DNA of 64,000 nt from Tritrichomonas musculus (GCA_039105265.1 JAPFFF010000005.1:3891501-3955500), one strand, 5' to 3'. Shown: positions 45,901-54,285, counted from the stretch's first letter. Numbers and translations: made by a program. The notes: a model not told the origin generated them from the sequence alone.

Positions 45901-46808
45901 TCGAATCACCATTCATTAAAACCGCAAATGTTGCTGATGGAAGCCCAGAACAAATCACAATTCAATGTACACAGAATGATAGTGGTTGTGTAGTCCCAGA
46001 TGCTGATATAAGAAGAGTATTAACAACAAAAAATATTATCGTAAAGTTCAAACGAAATGCTGATGGTACAACATATGAAGAAGCTGAATATACTTATTCT
46101 GGACGAAAGAGTGGAAATCTCATATACAAATCAGTAAGTAGTGAGTCAAGTGAATCGATAGATATTCGTGTACTTTCACGTATTGTTTCATTGAGAGCTG
46201 AGGATGATACATTGACTAATATATATGATGTATCTATCACATTAATCAGCAACCAACCTGTGAACGATAATATGATTACTTCGGTCAAATATGTGAATGA
46301 TAACTTTGCACTGACAACAGAGTTGGCCCTTGCTATTGAGCAAGTGAAATCATATGTTGATGAACTTCACGCAACAACAAACACTACCATCACCCATTAC
46401 TGCCCTATAGAATCTGGTGAAGAAATATCAGATTACAAGATTGGTAAACCTGTATATCTATCAGGACATGTATATAAGTACAATACAGAAGCTAAACGAT
46501 TCATTAGCAGCGCCATTACTGATAGCACTGATTGTATCTGTTCAGTTATTGTTGATGGAACCTGGAAGGAATTCGTTGGTGTCATTACTAGCGTCGATGA
46601 AGAAAACGGATGTATAACCTTTGCGACCCATGGTGACTATTTATTCTACGTTGATGATGCAAACGTGTACCAGATTGGCGATGTAATACTCTATGATGGA
46701 AGAATCCTGGATGAAGATTATGCACTCACATTGAAGATACAACAGAGCATAGTAGGGAAAGTAAGCGGAAAAATAAACGAAAATTATTTAGCGCTATTCA
46801 AATCGTAG
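42939..46808 (+). CDS. Maverick giant fibre/tail-fibre-like protein
   Basis: 1289 residues, the longest gene here. Residues about 1-380 are beta-rich and 385-440 helical (DACKKLQDEIDNF). Near 620-700 come stalk repeats of the form LPENNVTEESLATALQPYAM, with YALKTDIP(T/E) recurring about five times, again near 850 and in a changed form near 1120. Stalk repeats of this style occur in viral and phage fibres that trimerise. The segment of about 885-1115 differs in base composition from the rest and sits between stalk repeats like an exchangeable head. The last 150 residues (HYCPIESGEEISDYKIGKPV) look like a tip domain. The role is probably host-cell attachment, inferred from architecture. Confidence 0.6.
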   Translation: MILPSYISRETAIISCNRGTFSNPVIADTITYREDSAAKIIMSINNSPLQLFTSGSLRINFIGKQKTLSTVANLKCNQVEAENCFKLYRSPLPDFYEMKSFGETGTGEYYADWGYKPGSEEFDALIEGQTFEFHDQAFGTDYKMTKQNGKWVGNNYCYNIPLKTTRKNPGSHEVAFIAIKKNEANKNVLHLLIDYTGTGNALQLLADKGMLIAKDNCTIKTYKEDDDAWRAYLYPVKDFADCSYTATLKYRDKEYDVKVDFEYKSSGLNNYKLQSDNYFEHLEYHYSSTIEHTDPDGQPMDGLVIFMPSNNDLIFTISDVDYEEGTNTFEFLAGSGYYTVSPRPESCTTLYTNYNIQTTGIVIGENIESHVFVLNSLGNTVDIAVNHISSLQDACKKLQDEIDNFKPKTTWFDIVRDDISIGNFIMNFANPVGLPMTIANGAIRSIKGISMAANEAKGVELELEEIIPHTEFLSATDVNRTDELQLVNTEEIIPGEQYVHKYFCNGIAEGWKIQISVEGSECEYVMGNDRELTCSSEESYQGTIKVEYENPYLLICSPKQAATVKLIREYGKRPVLGMGEELTDKQVLTAKATMELINKHQSKLKGEIPENIVTDESLTTVLQEYALKTDIPTIPDKLVTGESLTITLQEYALTTSLPDMSLYALKTDIPTLPENNVTEESLATALQPYAMKSDCDAKYPSIDNFKVPTEENITYMYTRNKSSYSTLIPHTFSFGALRPTKVKARLYFKVMINDSLSTKSLYMEFEGDCPDSGFNYVYGFGVNNPDIFQDGTFDDGTMWTDYYSDPNHKNYFVAIQNFWLLIQTPTAVYFDEANEGNYIISIADKYVYAPDIVDKYALKTDIPELPTNLVNESALSTALYGTELNIEYPANLYEGVYITPKLPNAGVHLIFDVNWGDNQDDDITHIDVIFKPTGSTSTYDSMDRYDSNGKHIDTIIWRHDDSLIVYVSYISAHRNNNPIAYNFIRAQIESPFIKTANVADGSPEQITIQCTQNDSGCVVPDADIRRVLTTKNIIVKFKRNADGTTYEEAEYTYSGRKSGNLIYKSVSSESSESIDIRVLSRIVSLRAEDDTLTNIYDVSITLISNQPVNDNMITSVKYVNDNFALTTELALAIEQVKSYVDELHATTNTTITHYCPIESGEEISDYKIGKPVYLSGHVYKYNTEAKRFISSAITDSTDCICSVIVDGTWKEFVGVITSVDEENGCITFATHGDYLFYVDDANVYQIGDVILYDGRILDEDYALTLKIQQSIVGKVSGKINENYLALFKS

Positions 46809-46994
46809 ATTTGCATAGAGCACGCTTGCGCGCATATTCAAGGCCTGAATCAATTCCATTACAGCCTTAATTTTGTTTTTAATGCTCAATAATCTATTCT
46901 CTATGTCGTTAACGTCTCTCTCTATTTCTTCTGCTAGGATGTCTATGTTATGTTGTATATTAGTGTGGTAGTATTGCTTTACCTTGCCAAACAT
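46794..46994 (-). CDS. Maverick small coiled-coil protein
   Basis: 66 residues starting MFGKVKQYYHTNIQHNIDIL, mostly one helix with heptad spacing. It overlaps the fibre stop convergently by 15 bases, a sign of compact viral-type coding. No family is recognised. The partial gene at 63911 (MNSAINGLNNDAEALYARFK) has a similar helical look. Confidence 0.45.
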   Translation of the reverse strand: MFGKVKQYYHTNIQHNIDILAEEIERDVNDIENRLLSIKNKIKAVMELIQALNMRASVLYANLRFE

Positions 46995-47010
46995 TTTTCT
47001 GGCAATAAAA

Positions 47011-47223
47011 TTAGCAGCACAGCTTCAGTGAAATGCCATACTTGATGAATTCAGTATAGATATCGTTATAGCAATACTTTAACTCTTCTGTACGGCCATC
47101 CTTAGTGACAAGTATTTTGTCTATCTTTATCAGCTTTGCATTCCCAGTACCACAACCGCAGCCAACTTCATAGTCATCCAGAACAAAATAATAAATAATT
47201 GGCAAATTTATTTGTAATAGGTA
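47011..47223 (-). CDS. Maverick small Cys-containing protein
   Basis: 71 residues if started at MYLLQINLPIIYYFVLDDYE; longer frames to 47271 overlap the next gene. It contains VGCGCGTGNAKLIKIDKI and ends KLCC. It could be a small metal-binding protein. No family is recognised and the start is uncertain. Confidence 0.35.
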   Translation of the reverse strand, partial: YLLQINLPIIYYFVLDDYEVGCGCGTGNAKLIKIDKILVTKDGRTEELKYCYNDIYTEFIKYGISLKLCC

Positions 47224-47446
47224 CATTGCCGAAACCATCAAGCTTTCCTCCATTTTCGATATGATTACCAACTACTCTTTCATCTACTTCAGCCTTATTA
47301 TATAAACAACTAAACGTAGGATAATCATCTGGGTCCTCATTTCTTATAATATCAATATTACCTTCATCATTAACACTTATCTCAACATCCTTGTCTTTGA
47401 GCTTCTCTGCTTCATTTGATTGCAAAGAATAAAGTTTAATTGACAT
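47174..47446 (-). CDS. Maverick small protein of unknown function
   Basis: 90 residues from MSIKLYSLQSNEAEKLKDKD; the ATG at 47446 is preferred because the reverse-strand leader there is short and T-rich. It contains IENGGKLDGFGNVPITNKF. It is divergent from the jelly-roll-like gene at 47464 (17 bases between start codons). No family is recognised. Confidence 0.4.
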   Translation of the reverse strand: MSIKLYSLQSNEAEKLKDKDVEISVNDEGNIDIIRNEDPDDYPTFSCLYNKAEVDERVVGNHIENGGKLDGFGNVPITNKFANYLLFCSG

Positions 47447-47463
47447 TTTTTGGATATAATAAA

Positions 47464-48171
47464 ATGTTAGTATCAGTACAGAGTACAAATGCTGATGAAT
47501 ATAATAAGGTATCTATCAATTTGGATATACCATGGAAGTGTAAATATATTAAATATTTTGTATCTTCAATTAATACAATAAGTAATATTATGTTGAGTAC
47601 GAAAGATGATTATATAGAGTTTACACATAACAGTATTCCATTCAAGCTTAAATTCGAAGATAGATATAATTATACCATCAAGCAAATAGAAGCAGTTTTA
47701 AATCCACTTGCGGAGGTATCTTTTAAATATAATGATACTACTCGTACATTTACAATAAAGACACAAACACCGTTAACAATAACCTCTATTTCCCATCGAG
47801 CCGCATTATTAACTGGTTTGTATAATACTCCATTGCCTATTGAGATACCAGCAAATACAACATATACTGTTAAAGATATACCAATATTAAATCATACTAA
47901 GTTGTATTTAGTATCATTACAAGGTAATGCCATATACTCCAATATAGGTGAACAACAATATACACCATCAGTTATTGGTAGTATAAATACCTTCACCTTA
48001 GATAATAAACCACTTATATATGATTTCGAAACTGAAAGTAAACCATTAAAAATAAAAACATATACAGATTCATTAAAATTTTTAGAATTAAGTTTAGTAG
48101 ATTTCCAATACCAGCCGATATTGTTAAAAAGTCCTTTGTTCATAACTATCAAAATTAAACCATCTACGTAA
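47464..48171 (+). CDS. Maverick small jelly-roll-like (penton-type) protein
   Basis: 235 residues from MLVSVQSTNADEYNKVSINL (ATG 47464). Beta-rich, with SFKYNDTTRTFTIKTQTPL in the middle and a C-terminal strand set KFLELSLVDFQYQPILLKSP followed by LFITIKI. This ending is usual for small single-jelly-roll penton or minor capsid proteins of Polinton-like viruses. It overlaps the polymerase stop convergently by 8 bases, which ties it to the right-hand element. A second penton-like protein is at 60450-61451, so this one might be a different minor capsid part. Confidence 0.4.
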   Translation: MLVSVQSTNADEYNKVSINLDIPWKCKYIKYFVSSINTISNIMLSTKDDYIEFTHNSIPFKLKFEDRYNYTIKQIEAVLNPLAEVSFKYNDTTRTFTIKTQTPLTITSISHRAALLTGLYNTPLPIEIPANTTYTVKDIPILNHTKLYLVSLQGNAIYSNIGEQQYTPSVIGSINTFTLDNKPLIYDFETESKPLKIKTYTDSLKFLELSLVDFQYQPILLKSPLFITIKIKPST

Positions 48172-51100
48172 ACCTAAGAGTACGTGCAAATTTAGGTAAG
48201 TTGGTTTGTTGAAATGTCTTTGACTTCCTGAATGCATTCGAGCCATCCAACAAATCAAATGTCATGCTTTCTCCTTTGTACATCCTTTCAAAAAGTTCTT
48301 CAACTGAGATACCCATCCTTTTGCACTTGTTGAGAATAACTTGTTTTGGAATTCCTTTAAGTCTAATATGGTATCCTTCATTTCCTTGTTCATCAACCAA
48401 GATATCGAGGTAGCTCTTTTTACCAAGTGCAATGAGTTTTCTTGAGTGTATTTCCCCTTGACTACCTTCGAACTCATCGAAGTCGTTATGGAACTGACAC
48501 ATATTTTTACCAATAAGAGGTTGATGATACTTGAACTGGAATAAGTCAGCTATCTTTGGCACGTCATTTTCCATAACGTGACAAGAATCTGTGTCTTGGT
48601 AGTAGATAGGTATACCTGCTTGCTCAGCTGTAGCCATAACCCTGTTCATTAAGTGCTTACTCCAAGAGAGAACGCTTGCACCAAATTGAGGTAGGTTGAA
48701 ATGGTCATTAATTGGTTTCAACTTCTTGACATAGCACTTATCAATATTAACATCTTCAACAACCTCCTTGACAAAGTTGTAGTTCCGCCAGAGATACTTG
48801 TATAGTTGGCTTTTTGGTACTGTCTTTGTTTCAGTCTTAGTTGCTTTTAATATTGACTTGCCATATATGGAGTTGAGGAGGAGCTTTATTGTTTGTTCAA
48901 GAGGGTTCTTTTGCTTTTTATAACTTGCCCTTAGATTAAAGAGCTTCTCAATGAACTCATTGATTTTCTTGTTAAATCCTTCATCAAAGTAATAGCCACG
49001 TATTAACTCATATTCAACATCATAAAATTCGAACAAGTCCATAAGACCTACTTTATCGATATAATAATGGTCAACAAGGAAATTACCGAATATTTTACTA
49101 CCTGATTCATTCCTTGTAAATACTTGTCCAAATTTATATGGCTCTTTTGATTTACATTCGAGTTTCTTGATGTTGACTTCGATAAAGAATGTATCATATT
49201 GCATAAGTTGTTCATGGGTAGTACCTTGTGGTATTACTTTAGGTCTTCCTTTTGGTATACCATCCATGACATACATTGCAGATGGATATAAGCTAACTGC
49301 ATCAAAGTCTTGTATCCTTCCTTCGATGTATTGCTTTTCATTACCTGCTGTCATTGTTCGTCCACCTGAAACACATCGTTGAATGAAGTCTTGACACTTA
49401 CCTGATAATTCATAACATCCATCAAAACAACCATATTTTTTTGCAAAGCAATATCCAATAGCACTGATAGATATAAAATCATGAACACCATACATATCTG
49501 TCTTTGTTTCTTTAAAGACTTCTCCGAGGTCTCTATTAAATTTTTCCATTCCCTTCATCAAAACAATACAATCCTTGAAACAATAGAAGATGGCATATTT
49601 AATGATGTCGATTTTACCATCATTATAACAATTTGCTATTTTTGCATTTTCGATAATCTGCTTGCAGTTTGCATCAAGTTGTTCTTTCGATAACTTGTCT
49701 TGGTTTTCATCGATGTATTGCTGTTGGAACTCAGTAGCATCAACAATTCTTCTTTGTATGTTCTCTTGTGTATATAGCTTATATGCCATGACTTCCTTGT
49801 GAACATTGAGGTTGAACATTGTAGCAAATTTACTTAATGCTTGTGGTATTATACTGTATGAGTTCCTGAATGTTAATCTTTTTTTGACTTTCCTTGTACC
49901 TTCTTCGAATAATGTCATGATGATTTGAAGTACAGTACCACTTCGTTCTGTTATCTGTGTATCCCATCCAGGTGTGTTAATGAAAAAGCATGCATCATAC
50001 TTGAGGTTGTGAAAATATGTTAATGAACCACTCCATAAATAATTCAAGAGCTTCTGTCCACAATCTTCACCTTGAATAGATATTTTATGTATGTTGGCAC
50101 CATCTCGAAAGATAGTACAATTGAGATATGGTATATGTGGACTGACTGTAGAGTTTGTTTCGAAGTCGCTATAATAAATCCTTGACCATGTATTTTGTTT
50201 CTTCTTGTTATTATCAATGAGTCTTGTACATTGTTCTGCATTATATTCGAGACTTGTATAATCTTTCACATGGTCATATTCAGTTGTGTTGATGATATCC
50301 AATTCACATGCTTTTATTTCTTCGAATAGATGTAGTTCAAACATCTTTTGGAAAAAGGTTATTGGTTTGATTCCTTCATGATTATAGTCTTTGACAGTCT
50401 TTCCATTATCATGCAATCTTTGTATCTTACATCTTTTTTCAAAAGGCATATGTGCAAATGTTTTATCAAGTTCTTCATAGTGTTGAAGGTAGAATAATGT
50501 ACAAGGTATTTTCCTGTTGAGCATATAATGGTCTTTGAACAATATCAGGTTAACTTCTCTTTTAAAATCAACAGACCATTTTTTCTTTCTGGTGTTGATT
50601 CTTGTTTCATACTTGTATTTATCAGGTTGTTCAACAACTCTAATGATGCTAAAATTGCACTTGAACTTTTGAGCAACATCAATTATCTTGTTATTAGGTA
50701 TGGTTCTTGTTTGAACAAAAAATCGTAGGTCATCTATTTCATCATCAGTGAACACACCTGATTGTATACAAGCATATACAAAACAATTATCTCTGTAGTT
50801 CTCTTTCCTTACTTCATGAAAGATTTGGTATGCTGATAGGTCTATTGGAGAACGATTGATGTATGGAAAAAAACTACCTTCTGGTGTATTTCGATAGTCT
50901 TCATCAATTTCGACTTCATCATCATAGATTTCATGAGTATCCATATCTTGCATCTTGGTTCGAAAATGAACACCATCATTTGTTTTATTCATGTCAATAA
51001 ATTGTACCTCATATCGAACAGGAATGAACATGTTTGAGATGTATGGATTTGTATCTGATTGGTCTTCACTTAAATCAAGTTCTCCTGTTATATGTCCGAG

Positions 51101-51439
51101 TGTACTTTCGATGTTGTGCTTATCACTGAGTGTGAAGTACTTGTGAGTTCCATCAAGTGCTATTGCTTTTACAATAGGTCTTCCAACATGTTTCATTTTA
51201 TAAATCTGTCTAAGTGTTTCAGTAAACGCATACCTCTTATCTTCATCTTGGTTGATGTCTGTTGCAAAACCAATACCTTGTCCTGCAGGAATCATGAGCT
51301 TCCTCATTTCTTCTTTAAACTTGTCGTTCTTTTTATATTGTTTAGCACGTCGATTATATTCACGACGAAACTGTGATTTGGTATCAGCATAGATATCTCC
51401 AATAGCATCTAAAAAATTATCTTCAATGTCCTTGTTCAT
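48164..51439 (-). CDS. Maverick protein-primed DNA polymerase B
   Basis: 1091 residues from MNKDIEDNFLDAIGDIYADT (ATG 51439; the frame is open to 51481). Counting from 51481: exonuclease motif YSDFETNS near 434, YFHNLKYDACFF near 495, motif A DFDAVSLYPSAM near 725, motif B LLNSIYGKS near 870 and motif C YYQDTDSC near 963. This is the family B, protein-primed type that copies linear genomes with protein-capped ends. About 400 N-terminal residues precede the exonuclease. Inside them NYRDNCFVYACIQSGVFTDD and a later FKCNFSIIRV recall a cysteine-protease (OTU-like) fold, an unproven idea. It is the left-most large gene of the right-hand element. Confidence 0.9.
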   Translation of the reverse strand: MNKDIEDNFLDAIGDIYADTKSQFRREYNRRAKQYKKNDKFKEEMRKLMIPAGQGIGFATDINQDEDKRYAFTETLRQIYKMKHVGRPIVKAIALDGTHKYFTLSDKHNIESTLGHITGELDLSEDQSDTNPYISNMFIPVRYEVQFIDMNKTNDGVHFRTKMQDMDTHEIYDDEVEIDEDYRNTPEGSFFPYINRSPIDLSAYQIFHEVRKENYRDNCFVYACIQSGVFTDDEIDDLRFFVQTRTIPNNKIIDVAQKFKCNFSIIRVVEQPDKYKYETRINTRKKKWSVDFKREVNLILFKDHYMLNRKIPCTLFYLQHYEELDKTFAHMPFEKRCKIQRLHDNGKTVKDYNHEGIKPITFFQKMFELHLFEEIKACELDIINTTEYDHVKDYTSLEYNAEQCTRLIDNNKKKQNTWSRIYYSDFETNSTVSPHIPYLNCTIFRDGANIHKISIQGEDCGQKLLNYLWSGSLTYFHNLKYDACFFINTPGWDTQITERSGTVLQIIMTLFEEGTRKVKKRLTFRNSYSIIPQALSKFATMFNLNVHKEVMAYKLYTQENIQRRIVDATEFQQQYIDENQDKLSKEQLDANCKQIIENAKIANCYNDGKIDIIKYAIFYCFKDCIVLMKGMEKFNRDLGEVFKETKTDMYGVHDFISISAIGYCFAKKYGCFDGCYELSGKCQDFIQRCVSGGRTMTAGNEKQYIEGRIQDFDAVSLYPSAMYVMDGIPKGRPKVIPQGTTHEQLMQYDTFFIEVNIKKLECKSKEPYKFGQVFTRNESGSKIFGNFLVDHYYIDKVGLMDLFEFYDVEYELIRGYYFDEGFNKKINEFIEKLFNLRASYKKQKNPLEQTIKLLLNSIYGKSILKATKTETKTVPKSQLYKYLWRNYNFVKEVVEDVNIDKCYVKKLKPINDHFNLPQFGASVLSWSKHLMNRVMATAEQAGIPIYYQDTDSCHVMENDVPKIADLFQFKYHQPLIGKNMCQFHNDFDEFEGSQGEIHSRKLIALGKKSYLDILVDEQGNEGYHIRLKGIPKQVILNKCKRMGISVEELFERMYKGESMTFDLLDGSNAFRKSKTFQQTNLPKFARTLRFT

Positions 51440-51507
51440 GTTTAACACAAAATAAAAGTGAAACGATAAAAATAAAAACAAAAGAAAAAAGTTAAAAAAT
51501 TAATTGT

Positions 51508-51861
51508 TTATTGAGGATATCCATTATCATCATCATCTAGATGTGGAAAATTATATTGGAATTCATTTCCTTTCGACTTCATATCAGATTTTTGTTGATA
51601 TTGGTTCTTTATCATACCTTCATTGAAGGTTTTGATGTTCTTCATCACTTGTTTCGGTGATTGCCTCTTGTCTTTTTTAACGAAGTCGCATGAATTGTCC
51701 AACTTCTCTTTCTCTTCTGGTGATAAGTATTGTCGAAGATGATAAATGCAATTGGACAACTTCCATCCATATGTCTTGAACAATGATGTTTGTTCAGCTG
51801 TTGAAGTCTGGGGAATGGTGTCAAACATGTATCGAAGATGGTCTAGTTCGTTGTCCATCAA
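51508..51861 (-). CDS. Maverick small basic protein
   Basis: 117 residues (MMDNELDHLRYMFDTIPQTS). Helical first half with LSNCIYHLRQYLSPEEKEKL, then a basic stretch KKDKRQSPKQVMKNIKTF. It lies 26 bases upstream of the polymerase frame in the same direction and 8 bases after the coiled-coil gene, so it is co-oriented with both. No family is recognised. Confidence 0.45.
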   Translation of the reverse strand: MMDNELDHLRYMFDTIPQTSTAEQTSLFKTYGWKLSNCIYHLRQYLSPEEKEKLDNSCDFVKKDKRQSPKQVMKNIKTFNEGMIKNQYQQKSDMKSKGNEFQYNFPHLDDDDNGYPQ

Positions 51862-51869
51862 TTGAGTTC

Positions 51870-52853
51870 TTACATACTTCTCTGCAAATGAATCAGTTGC
51901 TGGAGGACCACTTGTTGAGCATTTTTCAGATTCGCCACGTCCTTCTTGAGGTCGTGAATTTTGTTAATGTACTTCGCCACCTTTTTTGGAGCAAGTTCCA
52001 ATTTCATCAGCTCGAGTGCGTATTCGTCGCTATTATCAATGTCTTTCCTGAGTTCTTCAGCATTGTGATTGATGTCTTCAATGTGAAATTCTACACCAGT
52101 CATTTTCTCCTCCAACTTCGATAATCGGTCTTTCAAGTTTTCATTTTCTTCTATTAATCGTTCCATTTCCTCTCGAAAGTCGAATGGACGAACATTATCC
52201 TCCTTATAATCACTATTGGATTTCATTTCATGAACACTTTTCGGTGGCTTGTATGGTTCTTTGCGAGCTGGTGATGGTTCTTCAACAACATCTTCGATTT
52301 TTGTTTCTTCCTTCGGATTGGTACTTGTCTTCTGCGGTTCTATAAATCCAGATGGTCTGGATATAGGACCAAGTCTTGGAGGTGGTGGTGGTAATTTTGG
52401 TAATGTATTTGGTGGAGGAGGAAGGAGTGGATTATATCGAGGTGGTGGAAATACTTTACTCGAAAATGGCACGTACTGCTGCTTCTTCCTTTTCTTCTTC
52501 TTCTTGTTGCTGCTTCTTCCTTCTTGCTTCTTCTTCTTGTTGCTGCTTCTTCCTTTCTTCTTCTTCTTCTTGTTGCTGCTTCTTCCTTCTTCTTCTTCTT
52601 GTTGCTGCTTTTTCCTTCTTGCTTCTTCTTCTTGTTGCTGCTTCTTCCTTCTTGCTTCTTCTTCTTCTTCTTTGCTTTCTTCTTCTTCTTGTTGCTTCAT
52701 GATGTACTGCTTCATTGATTCAAGTTGTTCTGGTGTCATGTTCTTGAACCAATCGTCTGCGGGTGCTGAGCGGATCTGTTGAGCTTGTTGACCCAATTGC
52801 TCGATCGAGTCAAATAGACTAACATCGCTATCTGAGCTATACTGGAAGGACAT
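51870..52853 (-). CDS. Maverick coiled-coil/low-complexity protein
   Basis: 327 residues from MSFQYSSDSDVSLFDSIEQL (ATG 52853, following the T-rich leader). Residues about 65-120 are iterated Glu/Gln/Lys/Arg units (RRKKQQQEEEA). Residues about 125-170 are proline-rich (PPPPNTLPKLPPPPPRLGP). Residues about 220-320 are a coiled coil (LIEENENLKDRLSKLEEKM, then LKKDVANLKNAQQVVLQQLI). It should oligomerise, and could be a scaffold or core protein. The repeat stretch is a simple-sequence tract at DNA level (52460-52695). Confidence 0.5.
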   Translation of the reverse strand: MSFQYSSDSDVSLFDSIEQLGQQAQQIRSAPADDWFKNMTPEQLESMKQYIMKQQEEEESKEEEEEARRKKQQQEEEARRKKQQQEEEEGRSSNKKKKKKGRSSNKKKKQEGRSSNKKKKKRKKQQYVPFSSKVFPPPRYNPLLPPPPNTLPKLPPPPPRLGPISRPSGFIEPQKTSTNPKEETKIEDVVEEPSPARKEPYKPPKSVHEMKSNSDYKEDNVRPFDFREEMERLIEENENLKDRLSKLEEKMTGVEFHIEDINHNAEELRKDIDNSDEYALELMKLELAPKKVAKYINKIHDLKKDVANLKNAQQVVLQQLIHLQRSM

Positions 52854-53045
52854 TACAAGTATAAAAATGATTAATTTTCTTGTTGATATCACTAAATTTT
52901 AAATTTCGTAGAAAAACTCGAAGGTGGATATTTTTCTTTGAAAAAGTTAAATACACTATAAAAATTCAAAAATTGAATTAAAAAAAAATAAAATATATTG
53001 AAATTTTAAAAAAATATATTTATTAATATCACTATTATTTTATTA

Positions 53046-53471
53046 ATGATGAATGAAGAAGAAGATAAAATAGAAGATATTTTACAAAAACAAACACCTC
53101 CTAAAGGTTGTGATTCATTCGACTACAAAATAAATATAAACATGTCGAAAAAAATATCTCAACTAAAAGTTGAAGATGATACATCAAATTTAAGAACGAT
53201 GTGTGAAAATTATGCTCAAGCACTTGATAATGATGCACATCGACTTCGAGCAAAACAAAAAAAGAGGTATGATGAATGGTTTGACAACCTCGAAAAAGAT
53301 TGTTATCCTGCAAGAGATATTGTTAACTTATACAACATGTTCTTTGGGCATGAACTATCTATTAGTAGACTTGGTTTCGGGCATCTCGAGGGAACAAAGA
53401 GACACTTTACTCATAAGAGAGTGAAAAAAAACAATAAGCTAATAACAATGTACTACAAGAAAAATGAATAA
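53046..53471 (+). CDS. Maverick small protein of unknown function
   Basis: 141 residues starting MMNEEEDKIEDILQKQTPPK. The middle is charged and helical (CENYAQALDNDAHRLRAKQK). The C-terminal third (MFFGHELSISRLGFGHLEGT) may fold as a small DNA- or protein-binding unit, with basic residues at the end. It is divergent from 51870-52853. No family is recognised. Confidence 0.45.
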   Translation: MMNEEEDKIEDILQKQTPPKGCDSFDYKININMSKKISQLKVEDDTSNLRTMCENYAQALDNDAHRLRAKQKKRYDEWFDNLEKDCYPARDIVNLYNMFFGHELSISRLGFGHLEGTKRHFTHKRVKKNNKLITMYYKKNE

Positions 53472-53489
53472 CTAAAAATTTTTTAACTA

Positions 53490-53860
53490 CTTGTTTTTTT
53501 CGAGGTACTTGTTTTTTTTTTAGCTACTTGTTTTTTTTTAGCTACTTGTTTTTTTTTAGCTACTTGTTTTTTTTCGAGGTACTTGTTTTTTTTTTAGCTA
53601 CTTGTTTTTTTTTTAGCTACTTGTTTTTTTTTAGCTACTTGTTTTTTTTTAGCTACTTGTTTTTTTTTTTAGCTACTTGTTTTTTTTTAGCTACTTGTTT
53701 TTTTTTAGCTACTTGTTTTTTTCGAGGTACTTGTTTTTTTTTTCGAGGTACTTGTTTTTTTTCGAGGTACTTGTTTTTTTTCGAGGTACTTGTTTTTTTT
53801 TTAGCTACTTGTTTTTTTTTAGCTACTTGTTTTTTTTTAGCTACTTGTTTTTCCTCATAT
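53490..53860. repeat. Tandem array of ACTTGTTTTTTTT units
   Basis: About 20 units of 17-20 bases in two flavours, AGCTACTTGTTTTTTTT and CGAGGTACTTGTTTTTTTT, mixed along the array. Poly-T length varies between units. In one minus-strand frame parts read as Lys-rich units (QVAKKK, QVPRKK). Confidence 0.85.
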
Positions 53861-53998
53861 GTGATACCTTTTTCCTCATGTGATACCTTTTTCCTCATGT
53901 GATACCTTTTTCCTCATGTGATACCTCCTCATGTGATATTCCTCATGTGATACCTTTTTCCTCATGTGATACCTCATTCCTCATGTGATACCTCTTTA
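53845..53998. repeat. Tandem array of TCCTCATGTGATACCT units
   Basis: About eight units of 13-21 bases containing CCTCATGTGATACC, directly after the T-rich array. The minus-strand reading gives VSHEE-type units. The last unit forms the C-terminus of the gene at 53974-54228. Confidence 0.8.
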
Positions 53999-54228
53999 TT
54001 TTCATATTCTTTTATTTTATCTTTCATACTTTGTAATTCGTTTTTCTTTCTTTCTCGATATGCCTTTTGTTGTTTCTTACGTGCTTCATTTCTTTCTTCA
54101 ACTGTTGCATATTTTGGTTTCCTTCCTCTTTTTTCGACACTCTGAAGATTCTCTTTGCTTTTCGACTTCTTGAGTTTTTTGATAATGGCTGTTTCTTTGA
54201 ACTCACCTAAATCTAAATTTTGGCTCAT
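53974..54228 (-). CDS. Maverick AT-hook/bZIP-like small protein
   Basis: 84 residues. KRGRKPKY near residues 33-40 is a good AT-hook-like motif for minor-groove binding in AT-rich DNA. It is followed by a basic helix (RNEARKKQQKAYRERKKNEL) and a short heptad-like QSMKDKIKEYENK, the layout of a small bZIP protein. The tail ENKEVSHEE comes from the repeat array, so tail length probably varies between copies of the element. A role in transcription or DNA packing is plausible. It overlaps the start region of the next plus-strand frame only if that gene starts at 54220, not at 54286. Confidence 0.5.
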   Translation of the reverse strand: MSQNLDLGEFKETAIIKKLKKSKSKENLQSVEKRGRKPKYATVEERNEARKKQQKAYRERKKNELQSMKDKIKEYENKEVSHEE

Positions 54229-54285
54229 GATTTCATTGGAGATAAAAAATTGAATTATTTTTTCAAAATCACTTCATTTTTTAAA

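Larger units (their letters stand above)
35080..47010. mobile_element. Maverick/Polinton DNA, left part (capsid-ATPase-fibre module)
   Basis: Borders are approximate: the left end lies where host ankyrin DNA gives way to less AT-rich sequence (35015-35297), and the right end where composition changes near 47 kb. Parts: packaging ATPase, double-jelly-roll capsid protein, pVI/pX-like protein, large fibre, a 482-residue protein and about nine small proteins. No polymerase, integrase or protease was seen in this part. No terminal inverted repeat could be paired. It looks largely whole for its capsid genes, with about one break in the fibre locus, so it is probably young. It may be an incomplete element, or one piece of a larger one with the DNA to its right. 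Confidence 0.7.

Noticed and set aside
52249-52782. Plus-strand Gly/Leu/Ser/Cys-rich frames
   Set aside because: Antisense shadows of the Gln/Glu/Lys and proline repeats of the coiled-coil gene at 51870-52853.
53528-53902. Phe/Leu/Cys-rich membrane-like plus-strand frames
   Set aside because: They arise from translating the ACTTGTTTTTTTT array.
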